A DNA stretch of 64,000 nt, from NCBI RefSeq assembly GCF_009733865.1, contig NZ_WOFB01000022.1:1-64000 (forward strand), written 5' to 3'. Positions 41,556-51,649 of this stretch are shown here, in pieces (positions within the stretch are counted from its first letter, which is position 1; the number at the start of each line of letters is the position of its first letter). Under the pieces are notes generated by a model. The model saw only the letters and a program-made list of their open reading frames with translations. It made no database searches and was not told the DNA's origin. The stretch is from Oceanobacillus salinisoli. GTDB taxonomy: Bacteria > Bacillota > Bacilli > Bacillales > Amphibacillaceae. Both the position numbers and the translations under genes were made by a program.

Positions 41556-42899
41556 ATGGTTAATTTTTATAAAAAACTACACACTATTTTAGCAACAGGT
41601 GTAGTTGCAACAACCTTTGCTTTTTCATTTGGAACTGTCCAGGTTCTAGCGAATGAAGATGAGCAATCAGATGCTTCCCAAGTCGAGGAAAAAAACGTTC
41701 AGGAAGACAAGACGGAAGAGCAAACAACTGATTCTGTTAGTGAAGAGACAAATCAAGAAGAGCAAACTCCTGACCCTGTCACAGAAGAGCCTGTTCAGGA
41801 GAATGAATCAGCATATGAAGAAGAAACTACTGATCAAACAGATCCAATAGAAATAAATGAACCTTCACTGCTACCTGGGGACTTTTTCTATTTCCTCAAA
41901 ACACTTCGAGAAAATGTTCAGTTAGCTTTTACATTCGATTCCGTTAAAGAGGCTGAACTGATGGCAGCATTTACCGAGGAACGTATCAAAGAAGCAGAAG
42001 CTTTAATTGCAGTCGGCGAAGAAGATTTAGCGAAAGAAGCTCTTCAAAAAGCACTGGAACAACAAGAACGAGCACTGACATACTATGAGGAAGCAGAATC
42101 TGGAGAAACTCGGGAATTAGTGGAGGGTGACAGTGAAGTTACCAATGACGGTGAACTTGTAGAACCAGATTCCTTAGATTCTGTTCGCGCTGTAATCGAA
42201 GAAAAAATGGCTTCTAACCTTCTTTCTTTGACTGCTGCTCTTGATAAAGTTGAAAACCCTGAGGCAAAAGAAGCTCTTCAAAAGAATATTGTGAAAGCAC
42301 AAGAAAGACTAGAAAAGAGAATTAATAAAAAGTTAACCAAACTTGAAGATAAAATACGTAAAGCGGATGAAAAGCGAACTGATCTTGAATCCAAATTAAC
42401 TTCTGGAAAAATCGACCAGGAAGAGTATGATAAAGAACTTGCTGAGTTAAATGAAGATTTGGACGAAGAAAAGGATGAACTTCTTGAGGAAATGAACGAA
42501 AAAGCGGAAAAAACGATGAAAGCCGCTTCCAAAGCAACTAAAAATAAAGACCGTGATGAAGAAGATGATGATGGTGAAGATAACGATAAAAAAGCAGCCG
42601 AAAAGCAACGCGAGGCTGTGAAGAAAAAAGAAGAAACAAAGAAGAAAACAGACGAACGCAAACAGGAAAAAGCTAAAAAGCAAGAAGAATCAAATATTAA
42701 AGCGGAACAACGGAAACAGGAAGAATTGAAGAAAAAAGAGGAAAAAGAAGAGAAAAAGAAAGACAGAAAATCTAATAAAGAACAAGAAAAGCATGATGAT
42801 GACGATGATAAAGATGAAGAAGAGGAGGTTGCTGACGAAGACGAGGACGAGGATGAAGATGAGGATGAGGATGAGGATGAAGAGGACAAAGAGGATTAA
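41556..42899 (+). CDS. Secreted DUF5667 protein with acidic and coiled-coil tail
   Basis: The 447-residue protein has a signal peptide (LHTILATGVVATTFAFSFGT, cleavage near VLANE), an acidic spacer of about 70 residues, and a DUF5667 domain starting LLPGDFFYFLKTLRENVQ and FTEERIKEAEALIAVGEE. Long charged coiled coils follow (KLTKLEDKIRKADEKRTDLE), and the last 40 residues are almost only Asp and Glu. The start follows GGAGGGATTTTTTT. Riboswitch 5 precedes it, so production should track cyclic di-GMP. A role in the extracellular matrix or surface layer, or calcium binding by the acidic tail, is inference. Confidence 0.85.
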   Translation: MVNFYKKLHTILATGVVATTFAFSFGTVQVLANEDEQSDASQVEEKNVQEDKTEEQTTDSVSEETNQEEQTPDPVTEEPVQENESAYEEETTDQTDPIEINEPSLLPGDFFYFLKTLRENVQLAFTFDSVKEAELMAAFTEERIKEAEALIAVGEEDLAKEALQKALEQQERALTYYEEAESGETRELVEGDSEVTNDGELVEPDSLDSVRAVIEEKMASNLLSLTAALDKVENPEAKEALQKNIVKAQERLEKRINKKLTKLEDKIRKADEKRTDLESKLTSGKIDQEEYDKELAELNEDLDEEKDELLEEMNEKAEKTMKAASKATKNKDRDEEDDDGEDNDKKAAEKQREAVKKKEETKKKTDERKQEKAKKQEESNIKAEQRKQEELKKKEEKEEKKKDRKSNKEQEKHDDDDDKDEEEEVADEDEDEDEDEDEDEDEEDKED

Positions 42900-42924
42900 T
42901 TCCTCCTTGTCCTTTTTCTGCTAA

Positions 42925-43102
42925 AGTGAATCTTCAATCAGTGGGGTTTTATCATCCCCCACTGATTGTTAGTACCACAAGGGTATGACCTAAAGGCCTC
43001 TGAACGAATCAGGAGTTTACTGGCTGCCCTACCCCCACTTATAATTCTTTAATGTATCTCGAATTCTTAAAGTGGGGGTCTTACAGCCAGTTAATCACGT
43101 GA
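42925..43102 (+). repeat. Interspersed repeat A, fullest copy
   Basis: It starts with a hairpin (AATCAGTGGGG / CCCCACTGATT), continues through GTTAGTACCACAAGGG and GAACGAATCAGGAGTTTACT, has nested arms ACTGGCTG/CAGCCAGT and CCCCCACTT/AAGTGGGGG, and ends at the TCACGTGA palindrome. The other copies are at 1-113 and 17401-17531. Isolated copies of the first hairpin occur near 14264-14306 and 51713-51752. Confidence 0.8.
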
Positions 43103-43195
43103 TAAATATACAAATATAAAACTTTCTTATTTTATAAGTAAAACTAAGGCATTCGCCTAAAAGCCTGGCAAACGCCAAATTTTTCCATCTTTCAA

Positions 43196-44416
43196 TTAGA
43201 AAAAGGTACTAAACCAATATCCTATTGCAGTTCCCGCATAGTTCCCGATAATATAACCAAGTGTACCTACGATTAATATTGGTCCAACAAGTTTTGTCCA
43301 TCCTTTTGATATGGCCATTGCAGCTGCAGTTGTTGGTCCGCCAATATTTGCATTACTTGATAGAATAACTTCTTCCAATGAAAATTTGAATAATTTCCCT
43401 AAAGTAAAGGAAAAGATCATATTAATAAATACCATGATAGTTACAAATATAAGAATCATTGGTGCATGCTGCAAAATTAATGGAAGTGATGCTGGAACAC
43501 CAATAACGACAAAGAAAATGTAAATTAAGTAAGTTCCAATTTCCTGTGCTCCGTTAATATGTTCAAAATAACGAGGAAATATGGTTACAACAAGCATGGT
43601 AATTGTAGTCAATACTAAATAATTATCACCTAAGATTCCGTTCAAAGCATTCAAGAAAAAGTTAACATTTTCACCTGTAGGAATTAGGTTATCAAATGTT
43701 TCTGATAGTTTAAAAGATATGGCGACAATAACAAAAGCAGTCCCCATGGCCAGTGCAATATCCTTTAATGAGACATCCTTTCTTCCCCAATAAGAGGTTG
43801 CTAGATTTTCATCTTTCCCCGTATGATTTTCTATGTCATCTACATATGGCGTCTTAAAACGGTTCCTAAAAAAGTTTAGAGAAGGAATTAGAATTAAAAC
43901 AAGAAAATATAAAGCCATCAACAGATTATCGGCAACAACAGTAGCAGATACCGTTTCCCCAGGTACTTCAAATTTTGCAGACATAGCAGCAAAATTTACA
44001 CCGCCACCCATATAAGAGCCCGTCATCATGGCACCGATTTTATCCAAGCCTGGTATCACATCTTTTAACAAAAAGAACCCTATAATTGCTCCGGCAACAG
44101 TTCCAATTGAACTTAACAGGAACATAATGAGTAGCCTTCCACTTTCGTTCCAGATTTTTAAAATATTAGACCTAAATAATAATAATGGAATCGATAGTGG
44201 CACAACATACGCCCACACAGTATCATAAACAGGTGACTCCGTTGGGATAATATTTAAGTTTGCCAAAACCATCGCACCAATTAAGGCAATAATTGCTCCC
44301 GATATTTTAGATGCCCATTTATATCGTTGTTCCAAATAAATACTAACGGCTGCCCAACCAGCTAAAAATCCCCAAAGAATCCATGTATCATCCGGTTGTA
44401 TGATGGAATAAATCAT
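43196..44416 (-). CDS. DUF819 family membrane permease (YjcL-like)
   Basis: This 406-residue protein has about 11 hydrophobic helices with the DUF819 segments GSYMGGGVNFAAMSAKFEVP near residue 135 and SNANIGGPTTAAAMAISKGW near residue 360. These proteins are putative transporters with unknown substrate. A catabolite-response element of exact consensus form lies upstream, and a frameshifted regulator gene and a dipeptidase gene lie beyond. The neighbouring VanX-type dipeptidase suggests that the substrate could be a peptide or an amino-acid-related compound, but this is inference. Confidence 0.85.
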   Translation of the reverse strand: MIYSIIQPDDTWILWGFLAGWAAVSIYLEQRYKWASKISGAIIALIGAMVLANLNIIPTESPVYDTVWAYVVPLSIPLLLFRSNILKIWNESGRLLIMFLLSSIGTVAGAIIGFFLLKDVIPGLDKIGAMMTGSYMGGGVNFAAMSAKFEVPGETVSATVVADNLLMALYFLVLILIPSLNFFRNRFKTPYVDDIENHTGKDENLATSYWGRKDVSLKDIALAMGTAFVIVAISFKLSETFDNLIPTGENVNFFLNALNGILGDNYLVLTTITMLVVTIFPRYFEHINGAQEIGTYLIYIFFVVIGVPASLPLILQHAPMILIFVTIMVFINMIFSFTLGKLFKFSLEEVILSSNANIGGPTTAAAMAISKGWTKLVGPILIVGTLGYIIGNYAGTAIGYWFSTFF

Positions 44417-44454
44417 TTGTAAGCCCCCTTATAAATTTTAGGTTTCCAACCCGA

Positions 44455-44469
44455 TTGCAATCGTTTACA
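44455..44469 (+). promoter_or_regulatory. Putative CcpA catabolite-response element (cre)
   Basis: TTGCAATCGTTTACA matches the cre consensus WTGNAANCGNWNNCW at every fixed position. It lies 39 bp before the DUF819 start codon, where CcpA binding would probably block transcription of that gene. Confidence 0.65.
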
Positions 44470-44489
44470 ATATTATGTTTACATCCTAA

Positions 44490-45556
44490 TTAATTAGCTA
44501 AGACCAGGGAATAAATTTGTCTAGGTCTTCCTCTATGAACCGGTTGTTCTTCTCCAGTTACTGTAGCCAATTTTACCTTTTCAAGCTTCGTTAAGATTCT
44601 CCTGGCACTTCTCGGTGTAATTCCTAATCCATTGGCCAATTCCTTCGTTGTAAAGGTATTTTTCCCAATTGCTTCACAAAAAGAAAGAATCCTATTAATC
44701 GTAGAACTGCTCAGATTTGCAAGCTTTGCCATTTCAAGAACTCTTTGATCATCGCTGCGAATGGAGTAACATAACTGTATTTCATTTCCGATTGGTCCAT
44801 GAACGGTACCATCTAAATCCATAACAAAACAACTTGGATTATTTACAGATGCTTTTTTTAAAGCTTCCCTTGCATGCAATTCAGCCTCATTCGCGGTTTG
44901 ACCTATACCTATACCAATGCTAGCTTTAATTTGAGTTTTGCTAAAGATTTCTCTCAAAAGCCTCATTTCTTTGGATTGGCTATTTTCGAATTGGAGTGCT
45001 CCCCGAGTGGTAATAAATTTAACCTCTTTACGTTCCGGCCATTTTATAATAGATTGTGATTCTTCCCCATAATCAATCAATATATTTTGCAAATCTAGTA
45101 TCCGCCGCTGTAATTGATATTCTGTAAAATGCTCCTCTTCATACATGCTGCTCAAATTGATAATTCCTATGGCAATTTGTAATTTAATTGACGTAAATTC
45201 TTCCCTTCAAGTAACACATGCTGCATACTGCTTCTAACTGAAGATCTTGTCGGTATAATTCTTGATGTTGGTACTCCCTTCTCTTTTAATTTCTCATACA
45301 CGGAACCAATACAAGTAATTGCTACATTGATTTGATTATTTTTCCACAGTTTATAGTGAAAATTCACCATATTATCAATATCTTCCTGCAGATTCTCTTG
45401 TTCATGCTGTTTCACGAGATGAATAACTTCATTTTCACTGTTATAGGTAACATAATGGATGGTTATTTCCGGATATTCCTGTCCAACTTCTAAAACTAAA
45501 TTTTTTAAATCCTTTGGTCCGACAGCAAGTACTTTGATTGGCAAGATACACTTCAT
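44490..45556 (-). pseudogene. Transcriptional regulator split by a frameshift
   Basis: The 5' part (45556 to 45167, 129 codons) is an alpha/beta sensor-like domain with VAITCIGSVYEKLKEKG and ends at a TAG. The 3' part (to 44490) has a degenerate GGDEF-like fold (IKASIGIGIGQTANEAELHA) and a C-terminal helix-turn-helix (FTTKELANGLGITPRSARRI). The frame of the 3' part extends upstream through IKLQIAIGIINLSSMYEEE without a proper start, and the two frames overlap near 45170-45190. One inserted base there would join them into one protein of about 355 residues. It probably regulated the adjacent DUF819 gene. A sequencing error or real inactivation are both possible. Confidence 0.72.
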
Positions 45557-45614
45557 CTCCTCTTTTCGTACTATGTCCGTTAATTGACCGTTATTTTACG
45601 AAAAAGCTAAATTA

Positions 45615-46331
45615 TTAAGTTTTCAAATTTCCTTCTAACGATAAAATCCCACCGTAAATGGCCGTCTTTCCATAAGCTTTAGCCCAGTTTTGATTACCGT
45701 AATCATAGTGCCACCATTCTTCTTTATAATTTAAAAAGCCGGCATCCTCCATAATACCTTTTAATAATCGCCGATTCCTCTTGATTAATATTTCCTCATC
45801 ATTCACATGGGTAAGACACTCATACGCATCCGTAACGGCTTTATTCGAAAAATCATCAAAATCCGTCCCCATATTTAAGGGACCATCTCGCTTTGCAATC
45901 GTTAAATCAATTGCTCCTCCAGTTAAATGATTAGAGGGTTTAGCTGGATCTTTGGATGGAAAATCAACAAAATTGGCTACTTTGTTTTCAACTCGCTTTC
46001 TCGGTACTCCATCAGACAGCATTTTTAATTTAAATCTCTGATAAAGTTCCATTTGAACTTCAAATGGTCGCCAACCGTCAAACACAACAAAGAAATGTTC
46101 ACTAGGCAAAAGTTTCGTTGCTTGTAAAAGTCGTTCCACTGCACCTTCTCTAAGATAACATTCATTAATTGCACCGGAAATGCCATTTAAATAGTATTGT
46201 GGCTCTACTATAATCTTTTGAGATAGATGAGAAAGTGCAATAAGTTTTTCTCCGTTTTCAATTATAGGAACATCTTCTTTTTTAGTGACAGCCACCTTCA
46301 TGCTCCTTTCTAGCTGCAGTTTAATTTCCAA
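45615..46331 (-). CDS. D-alanyl-D-alanine dipeptidase (VanX/DdpX family)
   Basis: This 220-240-residue zinc dipeptidase shows the metal-binding SNHLTGGAIDLTI near residue 155 and EEWWHYDYGNQNWA near residue 210, plus FFVVFDGWRPFEVQ with the conserved Arg. VanX-type enzymes cleave D-Ala-D-Ala; non-resistance members recycle peptidoglycan fragments. No vanH or vanA genes are nearby, so glycopeptide resistance is not suggested. The start is uncertain: ATG at 46331, ATG at 46301, or a GTG at about 46295 that is best spaced behind AAAGGAG. Confidence 0.85.
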   Translation of the reverse strand: MEIKLQLERSMKVAVTKKEDVPIIENGEKLIALSHLSQKIIVEPQYYLNGISGAINECYLREGAVERLLQATKLLPSEHFFVVFDGWRPFEVQMELYQRFKLKMLSDGVPRKRVENKVANFVDFPSKDPAKPSNHLTGGAIDLTIAKRDGPLNMGTDFDDFSNKAVTDAYECLTHVNDEEILIKRNRRLLKGIMEDAGFLNYKEEWWHYDYGNQNWAKAYGKTAIYGGILSLEGNLKT

Positions 46332-46547
46332 CCTTTAAAGTAGTATTTTTTTTAAACAAACAGAAGAATAAAGTTAACCACGTGAAAACCTATAACGTCT
46401 AAAAAGCATTCATGAAAATGTATTGAACCCTCCTCTTTAGAAATTTTGACAATATTCGATTTTATATTACTCCTTCACCAATTAAGTGTCAATGTCCGAA
46501 TATAGACCTTAATTGAACCCTTTGAATTTGATAGGATATTAATAAAA

Positions 46548-46582
46548 CATGGGAGGGAGTTTTTTTAAAACTCCCTCCCATG
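46548..46582 (-). terminator. Terminator after the thioesterase gene
   Basis: CATGGGAGGGAGTTT is exactly complementary to AAACTCCCTCCCATG around a short loop. On the minus strand it is followed by TTTTATTAAT, 8 bp past the thioesterase stop codon. Confidence 0.9.
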
Positions 46583-46589
46583 TTTCTTC

Positions 46590-47048
46590 TCACCCCTTCT
46601 TTTCAAACCGGTAAAATGTTCCTGTTGTTTTACACAATACATCCCCCTCTTCATTCCTCACATCGCATTCCATAAAGGAGACCTTATATCCTTCTTTTAT
46701 GTAACGTGAAGTTGCGATAATTTTCCCAGCTGAGACAGCCTTAAAGTAAGATGTTTTCATTTCCAATGTGACATATGGAGCATCCTTCAAATGAAAATTT
46801 AAATGGCCCATTGCTGTGTCTGCAATAAATGTATAAATTCCACCATGAACGATGCCACTCGGATTAAGCATGATGTCTGTAATCGGACATGTAATCGTGC
46901 ATGTTTTTTCTTCATCATTATACGTAAAATCAAATTGAAGAAGGTTAAACATAAAAATACTTTCCGGCTTGAGATCCTTTGCGTCGTAAGCCCTTTCAAC
47001 AAGGTTCATAAATTCCTGCTTGTCCACCTGTACGCACCTACTTTTCAT
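46590..47048 (-). CDS. PaaI-type hotdog thioesterase
   Basis: This 152-residue hotdog-fold protein has ITDIMLNPSGIVHGGIYTFI with the HGG motif near residue 72 and ADTAMGHLNF, followed by TLEMKTSYFKAV. These mark the PaaI/YdiI-like acyl-CoA thioesterases. The start at 47048 follows AGGAAAAATAAT. Substrate is unknown; most relatives hydrolyse aryl- or acyl-CoA. It is followed by a strong terminator and lies about 100 bp after the catalase gene. Confidence 0.85.
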   Translation of the reverse strand: MKSRCVQVDKQEFMNLVERAYDAKDLKPESIFMFNLLQFDFTYNDEEKTCTITCPITDIMLNPSGIVHGGIYTFIADTAMGHLNFHLKDAPYVTLEMKTSYFKAVSAGKIIATSRYIKEGYKVSFMECDVRNEEGDVLCKTTGTFYRFEKKG

Positions 47049-47149
47049 ATTATTTTTCCTACTTATCATAACATAAGGAAGTATGGGTACATCCTCCCGC
47101 TTCCAAATGAACAAAAAAAGAAGCAAGAGAATATCTCCCCCGCTCCTAG

Positions 47150-49195
47150 TTAAACTGCTCGATTCCAAAATCGATGGCTTGCAACGGCCTGAATAAACTC
47201 ATCCGCAAAAATCTTTAAGTCATCTTTCATTACAACTCCCGGCTTACCAATTAATTGGTTTACCTCCAGCCATTTTCGTCCTTCATGGGTAGCACCAATT
47301 GGCTTATAGTGGGAGAATGCTTCATCGATAAAGTATGCTGCATCCTTATTAAACTTCTGACTTTTTCTACTTCCGTTAATCATGTACACCGCATCAAACA
47401 AGACAGAATCCGCCGTGAGGAACGTATAATCTACATTATAACTTACCCCGCTCGTTCCTTCGACTACCCCTAGGTTTTCGCCAATAATTTCCAGAACCAT
47501 TCCTACAGCAACAAAACGGTCGAGTACATATTTCACTTCCGGTCCCGGGAAACCATTAGTAAGAATCACAGCAACTTTCCTGGTTTTCGCTTTAAAAATT
47601 GTATTTTCCTGGCTAAGTGCTGGCGATGCCTTTGTAATATTTGACCCTCTCCCTTTAGGGGGCCGTACACCGATATTTTCCGCAACAGCAACAGCTAGTT
47701 TAAGACTCACATTAGCAAACATATCGACCACTTGCTGTCTCACAGAAATACTGTCCACTTTTCCTAATTCAAAACTGAATGCATCAATGATATGCTTTTT
47801 CTCAGCCGGACTCATGCTGTTCCAAAACAGTGTTGCCTGAGAAAAATGGTCGGTAAAACTTTCACTTCTTGCACGGATTTTTCGGCCTTCTACTTTTTCT
47901 TGATAGTTCTTATAACCACCCTTCTCTTCACTAACTGGTGCTGGTGTATTCCCCCACATGGAGTTCCGATGATACGCCACTTTTCCTTGATTGATGGTTT
48001 GCCGTCCGTATCCATCACGCTGATTATTGTGGAATGGCACGACAGGTCGATTAATTGGCAACTCATGAAAATTAGGTCCACCAAGTCGAATCAGCTGTGT
48101 ATCTAAATAAGAAAATAACCGCCCTTGCAACAACGGGTCATTGGTAAAATCAATTCCCGGTACTACATGGCCAGGATGGAATGCCACTTGCTCCGTTTCG
48201 GCAAAAAAGTTATCGACATTCTGATTCAGTGTCATCTTTCCAATGATTTTGACAGGAATATCTTCTTCCGGCCAAATTTTCGTTGCATCAAGAATATCAA
48301 ATCCCAGCTTAAATTCATCTTCCTCAGCCAAGATTTGAACACCCAATTCAAACTCCGGATAAAACCCATTTTCTATTGCATGCGATAGATCATTCCGATG
48401 AAAATCCGGGTCCACACCAGCAAGCTTCTGAGCCTCATCCCAAACAAGGGAATGTGTTCCTAATAATGGTTTCCAGTGGAACTTGACAAAGTGGGCCTTC
48501 CCTTTGTCGTTGACGAATCGGAAGGTATGTACACCAAACCCTTCCATCATTCGAAAACTCCTCGGAATTGCCCGATCCGACATAATCCACATAATCATAT
48601 GCGCCGACTCTTGGTTATTTGCGACAAAATCCCAAAAAGTGTCATGGGCGGTAGAAGCCTGTGGGATATCGTTATCTGGTTCCGGTTTAAAGGAATGGAC
48701 GAGATCCGGAAACTTGATACCGTCCTGAATAAAGAAGACCGGAATATTATTAGCAACTAAATCATAATTTCCCTCTTCTGTATAAAATTTGGTCGCAAAT
48801 CCTCGTGCATCCCTAACTGTATCAGCTGATCCCTTTGACCCATTTACCGTAGAAAATCGGACAAATACCGGTGTTTTTTTCGATGGTTCCTGCAAAAATT
48901 TAGCTTTTGTATATTTGCTCATACTTTCATATAATTGAAATTCACCATGTGCCGCAAACCCACGTGCATGAACCATCCGCTCTGGAATACGCTCATGATC
49001 AAAGTGCGTTAGCTTCTCACGGAAATGAAAGTCCTCCATAATCGTAGGCCCACGCTCACCTACTTTAAGGGAAAATTCATCTTCAGACATCTTCAAGCCT
49101 TGATTCGTAGTTAACTTCTTCCCCTTATCATTAACTCGAAAAGACTCCAACTGCTCATCTTTGCTGTTCTGACTCATATCACGCTTATCACTCAT
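47150..49195 (-). CDS. katE: Large-subunit monofunctional catalase with C-terminal DJ-1/PfpI-like domain
   Basis: The 681-residue protein is a clade 2 catalase that decomposes hydrogen peroxide. Heme-pocket features are visible: [15 protein letters not shown] with the catalytic His near residue 74, [15 protein letters not shown] with the distal Asn upstream, and the proximal-side [18 protein letters not shown] with the heme-ligand Tyr. After residue 545 a flavodoxin-like DJ-1/PfpI domain follows ([15 protein letters not shown]). The length and N-terminal [17 protein letters not shown] match Bacillus KatE, which is a sigma-B-dependent general stress and spore-related catalase. The start at 49195 follows GGGGAGGGG. 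I see no PerR box. Confidence 0.95.
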   Translation of the reverse strand: MSDKRDMSQNSKDEQLESFRVNDKGKKLTTNQGLKMSEDEFSLKVGERGPTIMEDFHFREKLTHFDHERIPERMVHARGFAAHGEFQLYESMSKYTKAKFLQEPSKKTPVFVRFSTVNGSKGSADTVRDARGFATKFYTEEGNYDLVANNIPVFFIQDGIKFPDLVHSFKPEPDNDIPQASTAHDTFWDFVANNQESAHMIMWIMSDRAIPRSFRMMEGFGVHTFRFVNDKGKAHFVKFHWKPLLGTHSLVWDEAQKLAGVDPDFHRNDLSHAIENGFYPEFELGVQILAEEDEFKLGFDILDATKIWPEEDIPVKIIGKMTLNQNVDNFFAETEQVAFHPGHVVPGIDFTNDPLLQGRLFSYLDTQLIRLGGPNFHELPINRPVVPFHNNQRDGYGRQTINQGKVAYHRNSMWGNTPAPVSEEKGGYKNYQEKVEGRKIRARSESFTDHFSQATLFWNSMSPAEKKHIIDAFSFELGKVDSISVRQQVVDMFANVSLKLAVAVAENIGVRPPKGRGSNITKASPALSQENTIFKAKTRKVAVILTNGFPGPEVKYVLDRFVAVGMVLEIIGENLGVVEGTSGVSYNVDYTFLTADSVLFDAVYMINGSRKSQKFNKDAAYFIDEAFSHYKPIGATHEGRKWLEVNQLIGKPGVVMKDDLKIFADEFIQAVASHRFWNRAV

Positions 49196-49428
49196 GATTA
49201 ATTTCCCCTCCCCATCATAAATCATATGAACGAAAAGGAGAGAATATTCCCGGAAGCACACGTACTGTACTTCCGCTTCGAAATAGAATAAACAAAAAAA
49301 CACGAAAGTCATGAAAATAATTTAAAAAGTTTATAAAAGAGGTATATTAAACAATTCCGTTTTATAAATGAAACAAGCACCCTTATGAAAGGCTCTATAA
49401 TCGAATTTAAATGATAGAGTTTTTTGCT

Positions 49429-49795
49429 ATGTGACCTTTCGTTTATTTTCGAGATTGTTCGGGGAACCTAGAACCTTTTTACGTGACTTTTCGAAACTGG
49501 TCCAAGCTCATTCGGGAAACTAGAACCCTTCTACGTGACTTTTCGAATCCGGACCGGGCTCGTTCGGGAATCTAGAACCACTCTACGTGACCTTTCGAAT
49601 CCGGTCCGAGCTCGTTCGGGAAACTAGAACCTCTCTACGTGACCTTTCGAATCCGGACCGGGCTCATTCGGAAACCTAGAACCTTTCTACGTGACTTTTC
49701 GAATCTGGACCGAGATCGTTCGGGAACCTAGAACCACTCTACCTGACCTTTCCAACCTTGATCCAGCTCATTCGGGAACCTGGAACTTCCCTCCT
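49429..49795. repeat. Tandem repeat, 52-bp unit, 7 copies
   Basis: Successive units start at 49429, 49481, 49533, 49585, 49637, 49689 and 49741, exactly 52 bp apart. Each contains a form of ACGTGACTTTTCGAATCC, then a GCTCGTTCGGGAA block and CTAGAACC. The outer units are more diverged than the inner ones. There are no unique spacers and no reading frame through it. The 325 bp that follow, up to the antiporter gene, hold a degenerate stretch and a GAAGCA hairpin at 50069-50098 but no gene I can support. Confidence 0.95.
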
Positions 49796-50120
49796 ACATG
49801 AATTTAAACTAGATACAAAAACAATCCTTTTTCATTACCAGCAGTTAAATCATCTTCATGCTTTTCCGTCATTTTTCATAATCCAACCAACTAAAGCATA
49901 TAATTTCTAAAATCATCATAAAAGCTGCCACTCTAACCATTCCTCTTATCCAGTAATTACCGTTCTTATAATCCACGTATTAAATAAGGAAAGGAGATGA
50001 TTTATAAATTTTACTTTTACCGATTCACGATGGATAGCAAGGACATGAGACTTCACTTCTGAAGATATTCGGAAGCAAGAGGACCATGCCTATGCTTCAA
50101 AAAATGGAGGGGGGATACGT

Positions 50121-51647
50121 TTGGAGATTTTATCTGTTATACCACCGATTGTTGCTGTTGTTTTGGCCATTTTTACGAAGCGTGTTTTGTTGTCACTGTT
50201 TATTAGTATTTGGGTTGGTGGAATGATTGCTGCAGGCGGAGATCCGTTTGAGGCAGTAGCTGTTACGTTTACTTGGATGAAGGATGTCATGATTGATCCG
50301 TGGAATGCTAGATTTCTAGTGATGACTGCATTACTGGGAACAGGTGCAGCATTTATGTTTAAAACGGGCGGTGCACAGGGGTTAATTCGCGCCCTCGAGA
50401 AAAGATTAAACTCCCGGAAAAAAGTCCAGCTTCTGCCTTATTTATTAGGCCTTATCATCTTCTTTAATGACTATGTAAATTCGGTTATAATCGGAAACGC
50501 TTCCAAAGATATTACAGCAAAACATAAAGTATCCAGGGAAAAACTATCCTATATCATCGATTCCACTTCCGCACCAATTGCTACCATTGGTCCGGTTTCT
50601 GATTGGATTGGTTTTCAGGTTTCATTAATCGCTGGGGCATTTGTCAGTGCAAGTATTGTCGGGCTGGAACCATATTTTGCCTTTTTACAGTCAATCCCGT
50701 GGAATTTCTATGCCATTCTCTGTCTGTTTGCCGTGCCGATGATCATTCTTGGAAAAGATTTCGGTCCAATGGCTAAAGCAGAGAAACGCGCTAAAACGAC
50801 TGGAAAGCTTATTCCTGATGATTCCGTCCCATTATCATCCGTGGAAGCTGATCTTGGTAAGCCTCATAAAAAAGAGGGAAATGTTTGGAATTTTTTCCTT
50901 CCCCTGTTAACTCTTATTTCCGTCAGTTTATGGGGATTATGGTATACCGGTGGAGGCACGGAAGGAAAATCACTCATGGAAGCACTCGCCGATACCGATG
51001 TGTCCATTGCCTTGACCTGGGGAGCTTTTGCCATGACAGCAGTTGGTCTGATTATGGGACTTATACAGGGAATGAAACTAAAGGATTGTGAGGAAACCTT
51101 GCTTGGAGGTATACGCACCATGCTCCCTGCACTTGTCATCATTATTTTGGCATGGTCAATTGGAACGGTTACCTCCGAGCTTGGGACAGCTGAATTTGTC
51201 GTAAGCGTAACAGAAGGATGGATGACAGCTGCATTACTGCCATTTTTAATATTTATTATTGGAATGTTCATTTCCTTTGCGACAGGAACCTCTTGGGGAA
51301 CGATGTCCATCCTAACACCAATCGCCATCCCATTAGCCTACACATTTGGTGGAACAGAGCTTGTACCAATCATTGTTGGGGCGATTTTTGCCGGATCCAT
51401 TTTCGGGGATCACGTCTCCCCCATTTCCGATACAACGGTTATGGCATCGATATTCTCCGGCTCAGACCACATTGCCCATGTGAATACACAGGTACCATAT
51501 GCCCTCGTTCCAGCAAGCATAGCAGGTGTACTGTATTTAAGCTATTCCTTTGTCGGCAATGGCTATATCCTGTTAATCGCAGGGATTATCATTCAGTTCT
51601 TTCTGCTGCGGTATCTTGGAAACAGGTACGAAAAGAAATATGGCTAA
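50121..51647 (+). CDS. Na+/H+ antiporter, NhaC family
   Basis: This 508-residue membrane protein has about 12 hydrophobic helices. NhaC-family segments are present: FFNDYVNSVIIGNASKDI near residue 115, SAPIATIGPVSDWIGF near residue 152, IGMFISFATGTSWGTMSILTP near residue 380 and GSIFGDHVSPISDTTVMASI near residue 425. A TTG start is favoured by GGAGGGGGG just upstream. Relatives exchange sodium for protons or couple to organic acids, both fitting a saline or alkaline habitat. A strong terminator follows. Confidence 0.9.
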   Translation: MEILSVIPPIVAVVLAIFTKRVLLSLFISIWVGGMIAAGGDPFEAVAVTFTWMKDVMIDPWNARFLVMTALLGTGAAFMFKTGGAQGLIRALEKRLNSRKKVQLLPYLLGLIIFFNDYVNSVIIGNASKDITAKHKVSREKLSYIIDSTSAPIATIGPVSDWIGFQVSLIAGAFVSASIVGLEPYFAFLQSIPWNFYAILCLFAVPMIILGKDFGPMAKAEKRAKTTGKLIPDDSVPLSSVEADLGKPHKKEGNVWNFFLPLLTLISVSLWGLWYTGGGTEGKSLMEALADTDVSIALTWGAFAMTAVGLIMGLIQGMKLKDCEETLLGGIRTMLPALVIIILAWSIGTVTSELGTAEFVVSVTEGWMTAALLPFLIFIIGMFISFATGTSWGTMSILTPIAIPLAYTFGGTELVPIIVGAIFAGSIFGDHVSPISDTTVMASIFSGSDHIAHVNTQVPYALVPASIAGVLYLSYSFVGNGYILLIAGIIIQFFLLRYLGNRYEKKYG

Positions 51648-51649
51648 AA

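Noticed and set aside
42278-42889. Long serine-rich open frame on the minus strand
   Set aside because: It is the antisense of the Asp/Glu/Lys-rich coding region of the DUF5667 protein, with no ribosome binding site; the composition is an artefact.
45615-46331. Vancomycin resistance cluster
   Set aside because: Only a VanX-type dipeptidase is present; vanH, vanA and a VanRS pair are missing, and such dipeptidases also work in wall recycling.
49196-49330. Sigma-B promoter or PerR box before katE
   Set aside because: Nearest matches to GTTTAA/GGGTAT and to the PerR palindrome have too many differences to report.
49429-49795. CRISPR array
   Set aside because: The units are contiguous 52-bp repeats with no unique spacers, no leader and no cas genes nearby.
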